Of a stretch of 64,000 nt of DNA, positions 36,123-47,670 are shown piece by piece. The DNA lies in NCBI GenBank assembly GCA_902806595.1, contig CADCXC010000041.1:124001-188000 (forward strand), written 5' to 3'. The notes beneath the pieces were generated by a model, which was not told where the DNA came from, did not search any database, and saw only the letters and a program-made list of their open reading frames with translations. A program made the position numbers and the translations under genes. Origin of the DNA: Pyrenopolyporus hunteri. Its lineage: Eukaryota > Ascomycota > Sordariomycetes > Xylariales > Hypoxylaceae. Positions within the stretch are counted from its first letter, which is position 1, and each line of letters begins with the position of its first letter.

Positions 36123-37385
36123 TTACATGTGGGGGGCCATCCAGGTCTTATCGAGCCAACCGACCTTCTCAAAGGCCGTCCACAGCTTAGATGCTTTGTT
36201 GACGTCGATCTTGCAGGCCTGCTGCGCATCAGTCTTTCGGAACTCCTTCCCCACGTCGAGGCAATCGCGACGTCGAATGAACATCCTTCGCTTGCTGGTA
36301 AGATAGGTGGCGCAGTCGAGCCGAAGATTAGCAGCAAGTGTAATCTCATCGGGGTGCAACAGATGACGATACGGATCGTTGCTCAAATCGATTGGCGTTC
36401 CTTTCCAATCTACCTTCAGGCTGTTGGCTCTGTTAGGGAGCGAATCCGTAGGCGGGCAGAGGTCCGGAAGTGAGTTAAAGTCCTTGTCTTCCCGATTTGG
36501 AGCAACCGCACGACGTGGCGAGGGGTCAGGTGTGGCGCTAGGTAGGCGGGTGGAAGGTTGGCCGGAGCCGGTAGTCGGGTACGATCGAATTGGACGCGGG
36601 ACAGTAGCGTGCGACTGTGCTGCTTTGACGACCTTTGGGGGCCTTGTAGCCTTCGCACGCTGCGTCTCCTTTCGAATCTGCGGTAGTTTGGCGGGAAGAA
36701 TCGGCTTCGGTTGGGGCTTGAACCGATTGTTGCGTGCTCCGGCTCGCCGGTCAGCCAGCAAAAACCCGCGCTCACGCTTTAGCCATGACCTCGGATCCTC
36801 GCTATACTTCTTCATAACCTGAGAGCTAAAGTGTAGGAATAATTCGTATTCCTCACGCTTCGGTGGCGTCCCGTCCCCGAACAGGTTTGCGGGTCGCGCA
36901 TTAACATGCTCATCTACAATTCGGCGGACGTCGATAGAGTCGTCATGACCGAACAACGGACGTTGCTGCGGCGAGTTGGTGATATCTTGCGAGGGATAGA
37001 GGATAGGATCCTGTACCGGCACGCTCGCCGAGGGAGAAGCTATATTGGCGGGATGGTCATCGACCTTGGTGGCGGGCGAGATAGGAGGGGATAGCAGAGG
37101 AACAGGGCCTGTTCGTCGGACGTCGGAAATCGCGGGACCCATGGTTTTCGATTCCCGTCTTTGAGAGAATGATTCAAATCGGGGAGGTTCGGGAGGCGAC
37201 ATCAGATTGCTGATATCGAGAGGTTTCTTCAATGTAGTCTCCGTCGAAGCGACCATTGGCGCCATTGAGGTCTTGTCCATGATGCGCGAGGTAGTTGGAG
37301 AAGTAGAAAATAGACTATTTTGCGTCTGAGGACTGAAGGCAGAAGGAGACTTCATAGCGGCTGGAGACACTGGTTTGTCAGCCAT
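36123..37385 (-). CDS. SWIRM-domain protein (fungal FUN19/Laf-like)
   Basis: Single exon. I prefer the ATG at 37385 (GATCATGG context, MADKPVSPAAMKSP) over the frame opening at 37454, because the first 23 codons look like leader sequence; this gives 420 residues. The first three quarters are Pro/Ser/Thr-rich and basic, typical of a disordered nuclear protein with proline-directed phosphorylation sites (SPP, TSP). A conserved block EEYELFLHFSSQVMKKYSED is mid-protein. The C-terminal SWIRM helical domain runs about 335-415 (LLHPDEITLAANLRLDC, YLTSKRRMF, DVNKASKLWTAFEKVGWLD). In fission yeast, related Laf proteins associate with histone deacetylase complexes, so a chromatin role is likely. Confidence 0.85.
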   Translation of the reverse strand: MADKPVSPAAMKSPSAFSPQTQNSLFSTSPTTSRIMDKTSMAPMVASTETTLKKPLDISNLMSPPEPPRFESFSQRRESKTMGPAISDVRRTGPVPLLSPPISPATKVDDHPANIASPSASVPVQDPILYPSQDITNSPQQRPLFGHDDSIDVRRIVDEHVNARPANLFGDGTPPKREEYELFLHFSSQVMKKYSEDPRSWLKRERGFLLADRRAGARNNRFKPQPKPILPAKLPQIRKETQRAKATRPPKVVKAAQSHATVPRPIRSYPTTGSGQPSTRLPSATPDPSPRRAVAPNREDKDFNSLPDLCPPTDSLPNRANSLKVDWKGTPIDLSNDPYRHLLHPDEITLAANLRLDCATYLTSKRRMFIRRRDCLDVGKEFRKTDAQQACKIDVNKASKLWTAFEKVGWLDKTWMAPHM

Positions 37386-37592
37386 GATCGTTCTGATGCC
37401 TGTGGCTGTGTGGGTCGATATGAACGCGAAGTGGCAAATCAGGCACGCACTCAATTGCGTATGAATTTATTCATTCAGCGGGATCTGGGGAGATTATGGA
37501 GATGCAGTCTATGCGACTGTGATGGCAATTGCGATCGCAGTAGGATTACCTTCGTGTTAGAAGGTGGAAGCGGACCGAATTGATTTGAATTA

Positions 37593-37652
37593 GGTTGGGT
37601 CGGGTTGAGTTGGGTTGGGTTGGGTTGAATTGAGTTGAGTTGAGTTGAGATG
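37593..37652. repeat. Pentanucleotide microsatellite GGTTG/AGTTG
   Basis: Twelve consecutive 5-bp units switching from GGTTG to AGTTG, about 210 bp upstream of the SWIRM gene start. Seen directly. Confidence 0.85.
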
Positions 37653-38521
37653 GGTATTGCGTGATGTGGATTTTGGATTCTGTTTAGAAGTGGGAAATAT
37701 AAGAAGAGTACGTACGCAATGTCATAAGTCGGCTCGGTTCCTGATGGTTCAGTGGTTGTTGGAAACAGGAAGAAGAGAGCAGAGATGAGTTTCGGAGATA
37801 AGATGCTGGAAATAGAATCCCCCTTGTTGTCACTAGTGGGATATTTTTTCCAAGAAGGCGAAAAGTTTACCCAGACTGTGGGAGGTCCAACAATGATGAG
37901 CAATAGGCAGCTAAGTCGTATTTATATCCTTTTTCTCGTCTCGGCAATGGAGGCGGTGGTGAATTGTCGGCGAGTATCGAAGCACCATTGGCGGGAAGGA
38001 TGGTAGTTGAGCTAGAGAGCGATTATAAAGTGCGTACGTCGTCTAAACGCCGAAGCTAGCAATGCGCATTGAAATAGAATTGGAGCAAGTTTATATCGAC
38101 GAGTGGCGAATAATGAGGCAGGTATTCTGCTATGGTTTAGAGGCTCAAACACAATCAGGGAGTCAGAGCGGTTTGGGAGCAAGTTTCGGAATTGTAGGTT
38201 AGAGTGAAAAAATAAAGGTGGGAGAAGTGTAAAAGTGAAGACGACGTTGGGGTCTGGACAAGAAGTATGTATGTGGAAGTAGGAAGCGCAGCACGGGCTT
38301 TGGACGACACAGAAGGACAAGGCAAGTGCAAGCCCTTCCCGCCCATTAGGCTGGTGACAGAGACCTTTTAGAACATCTTTGCTCTTGTGTTTGGGGTCCG
38401 TACCTCGTCGGATATAGACGTGGATGCGCTTTGGTGGTGGTGTCCTCGAGGAGTCACACACCCCTTCCCCCCCAATAAGCCAATAAGTCATCGATGTCAG
38501 TCATAAGGCAGGGCCAGACGG

Positions 38522-38566
38522 GGGGCAGATGGGGCAGATGGGGCAGATGGGACAGACGGGGCAGAC
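38522..38566. repeat. 9-bp tandem repeat GGGGCAGAT
   Basis: Five consecutive 9-bp units, the last two with single-base changes. G-runs at regular spacing could form a G-quadruplex on the plus strand. Confidence 0.85.
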
Positions 38567-40850
38567 ACGGCGTGGCAGGCGCAGGGGTGCGCAACATCAG
38601 CGTTGGCTTTATTTTTGGGACCTGTCCTGCGTGAGAAAAAAAACATGTCCCTACACCGAGTACCCCTAAGTACCTAAGGTTCAGAGATACTTTTTGGGGC
38701 ACCGTAGTGACTTTGGCTTCCGTCGGCCACCCACGGGATTTCTCACGCTCGTGCGCTTTGGAGACGGGACCAAGTTTCGTTCCCCTTCAATGTTCTTTCT
38801 CACCTTCGAAACGTACATGTGTACATCCTAGGTCGCTGCCTGCAGTACATTGGGTAGGTACTTAGATAGGTACTTACCTCTTAATAATGCCGACCCCATC
38901 AATAATCCGACCGCAGACACCCACCGCCCATTGAACACATACGGATCTGTGCATAATGTTCCTAGATAATGCATAATGTAGCGAATGGAATTCGAAGCTG
39001 TTCGAACTCTAGAGAGCGACACCTTGAGCACAGAGGAGCCGGGAATAGGACCAGTTACATGATTGGTAAGTTTCCCAACTCAATTGTGCTTTGCGTGTAA
39101 CGCGACTCAAAGGACAAAGCTTGATGGCTTTTGCAACGTGATCAGGCTTCAATGGAGAACAATAGAAAGTAAAAAGCGTCGATAGAGAAGAAAGTGGGGG
39201 CACATGGATCTGAGAGGGGTGTGTGTGTGCCACACCACACTACAACACTCACACCAGTGGTACAACCGAGTACACGCCACTCCTCTGCCATTCTACCGCT
39301 CGGTGGGCTGAACTAGCTGTAATTAGCATACGAATACCTACTGAGGCAACGCCAGGTTTGTATGCGGTAGGGAGGTGGTCTTCCCCCTCCAGATAGAGGC
39401 CCAACTAGGGTACAACAATTTGTCACGCCAGCGCCCCTTACAACAAACGCGGGGTCCAATAACACGGACGAATTGGGGTGGCTCAAGTTGCCCGGTTCGC
39501 GGGTTAGCCCTCGCGGGAAGGCCAGAGCTGCAGCGCTGGCACAGACGGAAAGTTGGTATCGACGGGTATAACCTAGGCGAACTATGTAATAGATTCAAGG
39601 TTTGCGTGAGATTAGGCACCGCGAAGGTCCGAGTCGACGAATGCGCCATTTCCCCGTTTACAAGAAAACATCGTCGGGCGAATTGTCCCTTTTGTTTTTC
39701 CTCGAGGAAACCCTGATGCCCAAATTCTGACGGTTCTAAGTGGACCAGCGGCTCGATTGAACATGGCGAAATTGCGTCGTGTCACGCAGCGTCTGGCTAT
39801 TGCTTCTCCATGGACACTGTATGAGATTTGCGCAAACCAGGTGTTAAGAAACGGTTGGCCAATGGCCAGGCGTATAAGGTGGGCGATGCCAGCTACCAAC
39901 CAAAGCGGCGACAGGTTGATGAATCTGAAGCTCACGAAACCTCATATCTGACCTATATCTGACATGTCATCGTCTCGTTAGCCAGGAATGTTGCCAAGCC
40001 AGAAAAAAAAAAAAGCGTAGAGGCATGTAGGTAGGTAAAGGTACAGAATTCGGTGTTCGGAGCTACGACAACGGGTACATAGGATGACAATATGAGAGCT
40101 TTAGATTAAGGATAATTGTGCAAGCAAATGTTTTACACAGCACGGGTAAGCGGACTCGACGAACTTGGTAGCGAAAGATACTTATTTCATTAATAGCTCA
40201 TCCCCATCCCGCCAACTGCCGACTCTTATCTTCTCCGAGCCAACTCGAGAGTGTAGAAGGATCCTGATTCATTGCCTAGATAGGTATGTACTGGAGCTGA
40301 CGCGACCGCGTCTTCCAAGGCGTAGGATACGGACGTCATCCAGGGAGTGGACCAGCATGAAGAAACCAGATACGAAACGAGACGCCATTGCTCGCATTGA
40401 CAGACAAGAGAAGACGCGCGGGGCAGGCGGGCTGAGCGGATACAGCGGCTACCCCTATTACGTCTTCCAGAGGCATCTGGGGACGTGGAAGCAACCCGTC
40501 CCGGAAGCAGACGCGATTGAGCAATTAATCGACCAGCAGAATCGACCAGCAGCAAAGAGAGGATGAGAGATCTGCCACCTCAGTCGTCGAACACAGTAGT
40601 AGGAGAAACGACATCTAGGAATTACGAAATGAATTGGCCAATCAAAACGTCAATTCGTGGCGAAAGTGCCTGCAATTGGGTGGATTCGAACCAAGCTGAA
40701 GACGCCGGGAGCCTTTTTCTCCCCTTGGATATGAAGTGAGTGAGTCATAGTGCGAGGGACGGTGAGGCGAAGAAGTGAAAGGAATTCAAGGAAAGGAGGG
40801 GGAACGCCTTTAGTGCCAGAATAATAGAATTATGCCACTGCTAAGGCCAT

Positions 40851-40890
40851 TGCTTAGGCCAATGCTTAGGCCAATGCTTAGCAGCTCTCA
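40851..40890. repeat. 12-bp tandem repeat TAGGCCAATGCT
   Basis: Three to three and a half units, each containing CCAAT; seen directly. No adjacent gene uses it as an obvious promoter element. Confidence 0.8.
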
Positions 40891-41452
40891 ACGAGGGGAA
40901 AAGAATTGCAGGTAGGTACATGTACGTGCTAAAGATGCCTACCAGGTAGGCATCTAGGCATAGACCCCTAAGTACGTGTCTTTTTGAAGAATTTAGGTAG
41001 CTACCTAGCTTGTAAGGAGCCAATCGCGGCGCCTGTAAGGTGCTTATCATTGAACTGTCGGTTGAGTCTACGTCAATCAGAATTGCCCGTTTAAGCTTAG
41101 CGAAAAGCTATAAGACACATAGTTAAGTGTTTGTGGAATGTTCGATAAGCAAGCCATCCAACTAACCCACTTAGGTTCGCAGTCAAAAAGTTGTCCAGTA
41201 CCTGGAAGTACCCTCTCCCAACCTTTTAGTACTGCTACTAACCCCCATATAGCCAGGTACAAGCCATATTAACCATCCGGGACTCGTGTCATACGCTAGA
41301 GTCACAAGCCACCTGCTAGGCCCACCTATCAGCTTGCGGAGTACAATACAAATTCATTAAACAGGGCGAAAGCAAGAGTGGGGCTGGCTTGCAGGTTCGG
41401 TTTTGTACAAAAAGAATCCCAATCTGATGGCGTCCCCAGATCTTAAGCTATT

Positions 41453-41490
41453 TACCTACATACCTACCTAGGTACCTAGGTAGGTAGGTA
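41453..41490. repeat. Palindromic CCTA/TAGG tetranucleotide tract
   Basis: The longest of many such tracts in the window; CCTA repeats convert to TAGG repeats around a central CCTAGG, so the tract can form a hairpin. Confidence 0.8.
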
Positions 41491-44400
41491 TATTTTCTAT
41501 CTGGCTACGCAACACAGGTAAGTTTCGTATCTAGGTGCTGGCTACACGCACATGTACTAGCGAATTGCAGCATCCAATTCTTCATACCTCTCTTTCCTTT
41601 TCCTGGCTCCCCTTTTCTATATCGATAGCTACCGGAGGATGAGCCCATACATAGGTAGGTACATATCGTCGAAATGCCCTACCTACCTATGTAGAGACTA
41701 ACGCAGCACAACACAAGAAGCACAGTAGCGAAGCTGACGATTCCCTGTTGCCTAATCTCCTAGATTCTGTGGAGTACAGATCATTTGCTCACCCGGCGAT
41801 GGTAACGTCGACGCCGATGATTCGACTAGGATGATTACACCCTACCCAGGTATGTATCTCTAATTTGTCAATTTGTCAACATCCCACTCGGACTTTGGCG
41901 GACTTATTTTCCAACGGCGAGCCTCATCCCTCATCACCGTGGATGGACGGCACTGGGGTTGCGCCGACGGATCCGGAGCGTCGTCGATTTAATGTGAGCT
42001 ATCGATTCCCCCCGCAGACTAAGCCGCGTCGAAGGCACCAGTCTCGCCTGATTAGCTCTCAACCGCCTGCTCCTCATTACGTTATATTCGCCCTAGCTCC
42101 GCCTCATATCTGCTATCATTAACATCCGACAGCTCCAGGGGCGGGAAGACGTTCGACGCAGATCCGAAAGCGCCCGAGTTCTGAGAGCTAGGTACTTGGG
42201 TGGTAATGGGCGAGACGTTCTCGAAGCTGATAGCCTACAAGTCCTACGGCCTGTGGTGTAACGACATGAGTGCTTTCCCGTATGCCTACCCAGATACCCA
42301 AGCAGGCATCCTATTAATTCCACTTATCTGCCTGCGGCATTGCGTCTAATAAGATCGTATTTAAGAGACGGACTGGCAGTCAACGGGAATCCAGCCAGTC
42401 ATTGTATTTTCATCCGGTTGCCTTGAGACCGACAGCCGAGCGCTGCTGTCGTTAATCTGAATCCGAGCCTTGATAGCTGGCACCGAGGGGCGCCCTCCGC
42501 TAAAAGTAACCCTGCCTCACTTGAATTTTGCAACAGTTTACCCCATCCGCAGGCCGGTCAGGATCAGCTAGTTCTCGCTCGGACACGAGAGCATGCCAAA
42601 TTGCCCAATTCAATTGGTTCTGATAAGCTATTCGTTTCTCAATTGGGATCCAATTGCCGATACGATGACTTCATCTAAGGACGGCATGGCAATTGGCAAT
42701 TGGTAGAATACATGAAAGGGGTTGCCTCACTCGAAACGAGGAGGAGGGCAAGGCTCTCCTCCCAAGTACCGAAGCTAATGATGCGCCAGGGCCGGCCAAG
42801 AACAAAGAACAAAAACAGGTGCCTAAAAGCAACCCGGAATCGCCTAATAGCTTCATCAATCGAAGCTGTGTGACTCCAACAGCTTCAACCAATTTGATCC
42901 TAGACGGTGTGGCGTGGCTGGCGCGTTCACACTATCAATGCCTACACCCCAATCCTATCGACGACTGAGACATATATGAGGTATCACGTACTTACATGTA
43001 TGTATGTGCGCGGAGGGTTGATCGTAGTAAGATGCTGGGTTGACTGATCTTCGGATGTACCTGAGTACCTACCTACCACCTAGGTACGCCATGTGCACGC
43101 ATGAATCCAGGTACATGTACTGCGAGCAGGCTACATGTGAGGGTATACGTACCCCCCTACTACGGACCACGGGTGATTGATTTCAGACCACATGACCGCC
43201 CGGAAGAAGACGGCGCGAACCTTTGACGGCGGGTCAGTTCGCCTAGATCCGCCCTAGCCGTCTCTGGCGCGCGGACGTCGTACAATGCCTTACCTAGGCC
43301 TATCATCTGAAGGTAAAGAGGTCGGTATCTGTTTATAGTTGCCCGCCATCTAACCTTAGCGCATCTACTTATTGGGGTACCTGCGCGACCCTACATGTAT
43401 GGATATCCGCACATACTTGTATACATGTATAGGAGGTAGGTACGTACGTACGTATGCGCAGAACGCACCTAGGTAAGTTTAGCTGCCGGTAGGTAGAGGG
43501 CATCTATATCCGTGCATTTGAGACATACATACATGAGCTGCACGTAGGTTCATATATCAAGACATACTAGTAGACGTACATATATGAGGCATGTACGCTA
43601 AGCTGGTACATACCTATAGGATAGTGAGTATCAATGGTATCAATGGTTGCTACTATTTACGACCATCCATGATCAACCTTGCCCGTTATCTTGCTTCCTC
43701 TCCAAGACGTACACCCACCATTCAAACCGGTGATCACGCTTCTCACCTAGGAGTCGTCACTTGACCTTTTCTTCTACATCGCTCTCATCATCCGAGACAT
43801 GGCGCCGGTATCCACAACAGTCAGGCGCCGCCACTAACCCGTTTTTGAGATAGTGCATCAAATCCCACTTTCACATGTTGCGCTAGGGCGTGGAATTGGA
43901 ACCCCGCTGTTCCACTCAAAGTTTCACTGATACCCCGCCTGGTGTGTTGCGATAGACTACAGGCAATTGCGCATTATCGATTATCGTCGTCTTTGGGTAG
44001 GTACGGTACGCACTACCCTACGTGCCATTGCGACGTACCACCGCTACGACGTCTTCATTCCTTCCACATTTTATCTTCCGGCGCAAGCCAGAGCTTAGAA
44101 TACTTTAAGTAAGGTATAAGTGAGGTACCTAAGGTACCCTAGGTGTAATGTTCCTATTTCGGTCGAGTCTCTGGAGGAGTCGTCACTTTCTCACCTTGAC
44201 AAACCACAACGTTAAAGAACACCTATCGTCTAAAGACCGCCCAAACCTACCCAATATTTGGGATATTCCCATACTTTGACTCAAAATCCTTAAAACTTAG
44301 TACGGACGCTCTTGATCCGCGCTTTGCTGATAAACGGGTCCGACCACATACAGCATTACGCCGTCATTCATCCTATCAGCCTTCCATTAAATACCCACCG

Positions 44401-45276
44401 TACCAACTTACCCAACTCACGGACCGGCCATAGCTATTTACGTTTATTTCGTTTCCTTGGGCTCACGTAATCCCCCGCTCCGCCCCATAGACACCAGACC
44501 CGTTGACTCGGGACGGTTCTAGGGACTTGTCTCGACATATTAACTCCTTGTGTGCCGCCAACTTGCATGGGTCGTGTTCAAGCCTGGCCATGTTACCGCC
44601 CGCGCGAGATGACGATCCAGTGATCAGTGTCCGTTAACTCCGACGCCAGCTACGTTCTTTCTATACACCACCTACCTCCCCCGACTCTCTAATGCGTATT
44701 CGGCTCCAATCTCTTCTAGCCGGGTGGGCAGGGTATGCGTCCCATAACGTGATAGTGTTGGCGCTAAACGGCATTTATCCTCGTCTCGAACAAGGGCATC
44801 CGGTGTCAGTTTTCGGCTTCATCCATCCATGCAGACGCGCGCTACTGTTGTTCTTTTAGCTTGTCTCACCATCTACCGTGCTGAAGATCACCGGCGGTGT
44901 CAGCAGTGAACACATCCTCCGTCCAATAGAGCCCCCTGAACATGCACATTCGTCACCTCGGCCCGCACCGTACTGCTCAAAAAGCCACGGCGGCGGCGTA
45001 TAAAACCCCTAGTAGATAAGATCGCATAGTATGTTCTTGGGATCAGATGACCAGTCATGTCATATACCATAGCACTGTGAATCCGCCGGTGTTATTTATC
45101 TACGGAACCGCTCGCTTCCCGTTTGCGAGTACGAACGGTGAGTATATCTACAAACGCTCCAGTTTAAAGTCCTATAGTCTCTACGCTATTCTCCGCCGTA
45201 GAAAACCGGTCGAGGTTCGCTCCCTTGAGACTTGTAGATCCCGCATCTCGTTATTCACAAACCTCCCGGCAGTACA

Positions 45277-45909
45277 ATGGCGGCCGTACGATGGAAAAGC
45301 ACACTATATCCTTCAGAACAATTTGTCGAGGCTTGTGGCGCGGTCGTATTCAATACCTCCACTAAGTCGGGGGAAGTACTTCTATTGTATTATGGGGTCA
45401 TGGATGAGTGGTTGCTACCGAAAGGGAGACGTAACTGCAACGAAACCCGTAGGGCCGCGGCCGTGCGAGAGGTTCGTGAAGAGTCGGGTTATGCGATCCA
45501 CTTGCGCCCGCTAACTATGGCCACCCGGGCCCCGTCCGACTTGGAATCTGCTGATGTTAAGGACGTACCACGGACTTACGACAGCCTCACAGAACCTTTT
45601 ATGCTAGATGTCCGAGACCTAGGCAAAAGCAACGGGGTCAAGCTGGTCTGGTGGTTTATCGCGGAATTGGGTGGGATCGCGGGGGACGGGGAGGCACAAT
45701 TCGAACCTCAATTCTTCCCCTGTGACGAAGCCGTCGAGAAATTAACATTCCAGAAGGACCGTGAGGTGCTTGTAAAGGCTTTGGAGCTGATGGACTACGC
45801 AGCTAATAAGCAAACGCAGCCTAGGGAGGATGGCGTAGAATCAGCCGAGTGGGGGCTAAACGAATCGTTCACTATGCCATCCGACACCACTCTAGAACCG
45901 GTCGCATAG
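45277..45909 (+). CDS. Nudix hydrolase
   Basis: Single exon, 210 residues. The complete Nudix box GX5EX7REUXEEXGU is present from Gly50 to Tyr72 (GRRNCNETRRAAAV then REVREESGY), preceded by DEWLLPKG. It binds divalent metal and hydrolyses a nucleoside diphosphate linked to another group, probably in the cytosol. An aromatic strand VKLVWWFIAELGG and EPQFFPCDEAVEKLTF follow, like the fungal diadenosine/diphosphoinositol polyphosphate type. The C-terminal 35 residues are polar and unconserved-looking. The frame of an overlapping ORF (45047-45514) is a shadow. Isolated between long non-coding stretches. Confidence 0.9.
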   Translation: MAAVRWKSTLYPSEQFVEACGAVVFNTSTKSGEVLLLYYGVMDEWLLPKGRRNCNETRRAAAVREVREESGYAIHLRPLTMATRAPSDLESADVKDVPRTYDSLTEPFMLDVRDLGKSNGVKLVWWFIAELGGIAGDGEAQFEPQFFPCDEAVEKLTFQKDREVLVKALELMDYAANKQTQPREDGVESAEWGLNESFTMPSDTTLEPVA

Positions 45910-47670
45910 TTCGAATGACACACTAATGCATATAAACTTCATTCTGTCGCTAGTTCCGACACTCTCTCTCACTCCAACGTTGACGTTGGAGGTCGCGTGC
46001 TCAATCTTGCTTTGATCTGATGTCTCAGGTCGGGGTTTTCAACAAATATGTCCTCGTTTACCGGAGATGTCTCCGAAGTCTTCACCAGACCGCTGTAGTG
46101 TGGGATATCCAGGGAATTCAACCCTGGGCCAGCCTTGTCACCGCAGGCGGCCGTACCTCACCTTTCATCCTGTGGCCCCCATTCCTGCAACCAAAGCAGC
46201 TATGTGCTCAATTGTGCGGCAAGCACTCCTATTGGGGAGATAGGGAATACCGCACAACGGGCCGCCAGTCTTATAGCTGCGGCCGGAAACGCCACAGAAG
46301 CTATCCCCTCTTCCTACATCATCGTCGAGGTGAACATCTAGGCTGGAATGTGGGGTATGCTGCTACTATCCCCTCTTGTTCATCACGACGGTAGGGGGTT
46401 ACTGTATCACCCATGAAAAACGTGTCAACCTGATCGGTTGGGCCTACTTGCATGAGGCACATTAATTATTCTCCAGGGGTATTGGTTATAATACCAGAAA
46501 CTTAGTAATAAGTTTCCTCGCATAAACCTTGCTCGGAGGACTCTCGCTGTCTACGTTTCTACTTCTTTCTTACATCCCCGCCTCGTTGGGCTTCATTCAT
46601 ATGAGATACAGCCTCAGCCAGGCGGATTGGGCGACGCAGGAGGAAAGAGAGGGGAAGAGCTCGTAAAGTGAAGCAATGCAGCAACTTCTCGACGGAAAGC
46701 CTCTCCAATTCGTATAATACTAACAAATGGAGAGTAGAAGTCGTGGATCCATCCACCGCCGCTTTACCGGCGTCATTACAACTGCGGGAATTCATGATGA
46801 GACGCCTAATTTGTTGGCAGTGACTTACACAGCATACCTAGCACGACAACGTTCTAGACGTCGCCTTGGATGATGGAGATCTACCTGTTGTACAAGGTCA
46901 CCGAAATATAGAAACCAACGGAATAATTTGGGTTATTAATGTTTTCGTGTAAGGGTCATTGCTTATCAAGGACTCGAAGTGAGTTGGGATCTACTGCTTC
47001 CTGTGAGTTCTTCAACCGCCTAGGCTGATACGACGCTCAAGCTAATTCCTAGCTAAGCCGTAACCCCAAACCAAAGATTCGCCGTAGTCATAAGGTATTT
47101 CGAAAGAGCTTTTTTCGATTCCCCCTCTACACTGATTAATAGCAAGGGCCTTATGCTGGTTTGTGTCCCTCGTAGTTCATACGCGAAACAGGGTTTGCGA
47201 AATCGTTTGGATATAAGAGAGCAATTCTCTTTTATCTGACAATTCATGGCAATGCGTCAGAATAAAGGTGTAATTGACTTGAGAGTCCAGCTCACGGTCT
47301 AGTATAATACTTTTCTCGGATTAAGCTCCAGCACAACTACTCTTAAAATCAGGCTAGACAGAATCTTCCACCGGGTTTATAAGCCGGTATTTTGCGCAAG
47401 TTTAAGATAAGCTCATGGATACGACATACGAGTTTCACCATGTAGATTGCGTAAGGTTTAATGTGTCAATGGTCTGTCCTATACTAAGCCGCTGGGAAAA
47501 TAGTGACCCCCTTCGCCACATCCAAAACACTAAGATCCCAAACTCTTTTCTCTCAACATAAAATCCACCCGCCAGCAGACAAACCCCGCGCTCACTCGCC
47601 CCTTTCGCAAACCCAAAGCCGCAAACCCAAAGCAACCTCAAGCATAGTCCCCTATAACCTCCCAACCCCC
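45910..47670. other. Intergenic, about 1.75 kb
   Basis: No confident gene. An Ala/Cys-rich open stretch ending at 46347 is interrupted by a stop at its 5' side and is treated under rejected items. The rest is AT-leaning. Confidence 0.45.

Larger units (their letters stand above)
37386..45276. other. Gene desert, about 7.9 kb
   Basis: No reading frame with motifs or consistent coding character on either strand. It holds several simple repeats listed separately, many TAGG/CCTA tracts and palindromic GTACGT runs (43440-43455). Frames at 37475-37903 and 38454-38702 merely translate simple repeats. No rRNA or tRNA recognised. It may contain untranslated regions of the flanking genes or a non-coding transcript. 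Confidence 0.45.

Noticed and set aside
37385..37454. Longer N terminus for the SWIRM protein
   Set aside because: The extra 23 codons lack nuclear-protein character, and the next ATG has a better context; kept as an alternative only.
39338..39935. Overlapping frames on both strands of 100-113 codons
   Set aside because: No motif, mutual overlap and no splice-supported extension.
40165..40566. 133-codon plus-strand frame
   Set aside because: No motif, a competing frame on the other strand, and Arg-rich composition typical of chance frames.
40680..40700. Perfect B-box-like GGTTCGAATCC on the minus strand
   Set aside because: The flanking bases do not form a T stem and no acceptor, D or anticodon arms are found.
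46049..46349. Cys/Ala-rich open stretch (SSCGPHSCNQ, NTAQRAASLIAAAG)
   Set aside because: It vaguely recalls secreted fungal metallopeptidase or small cysteine-rich proteins, but an early stop splits the frame, no splice rescue is obvious and no domain can be named.
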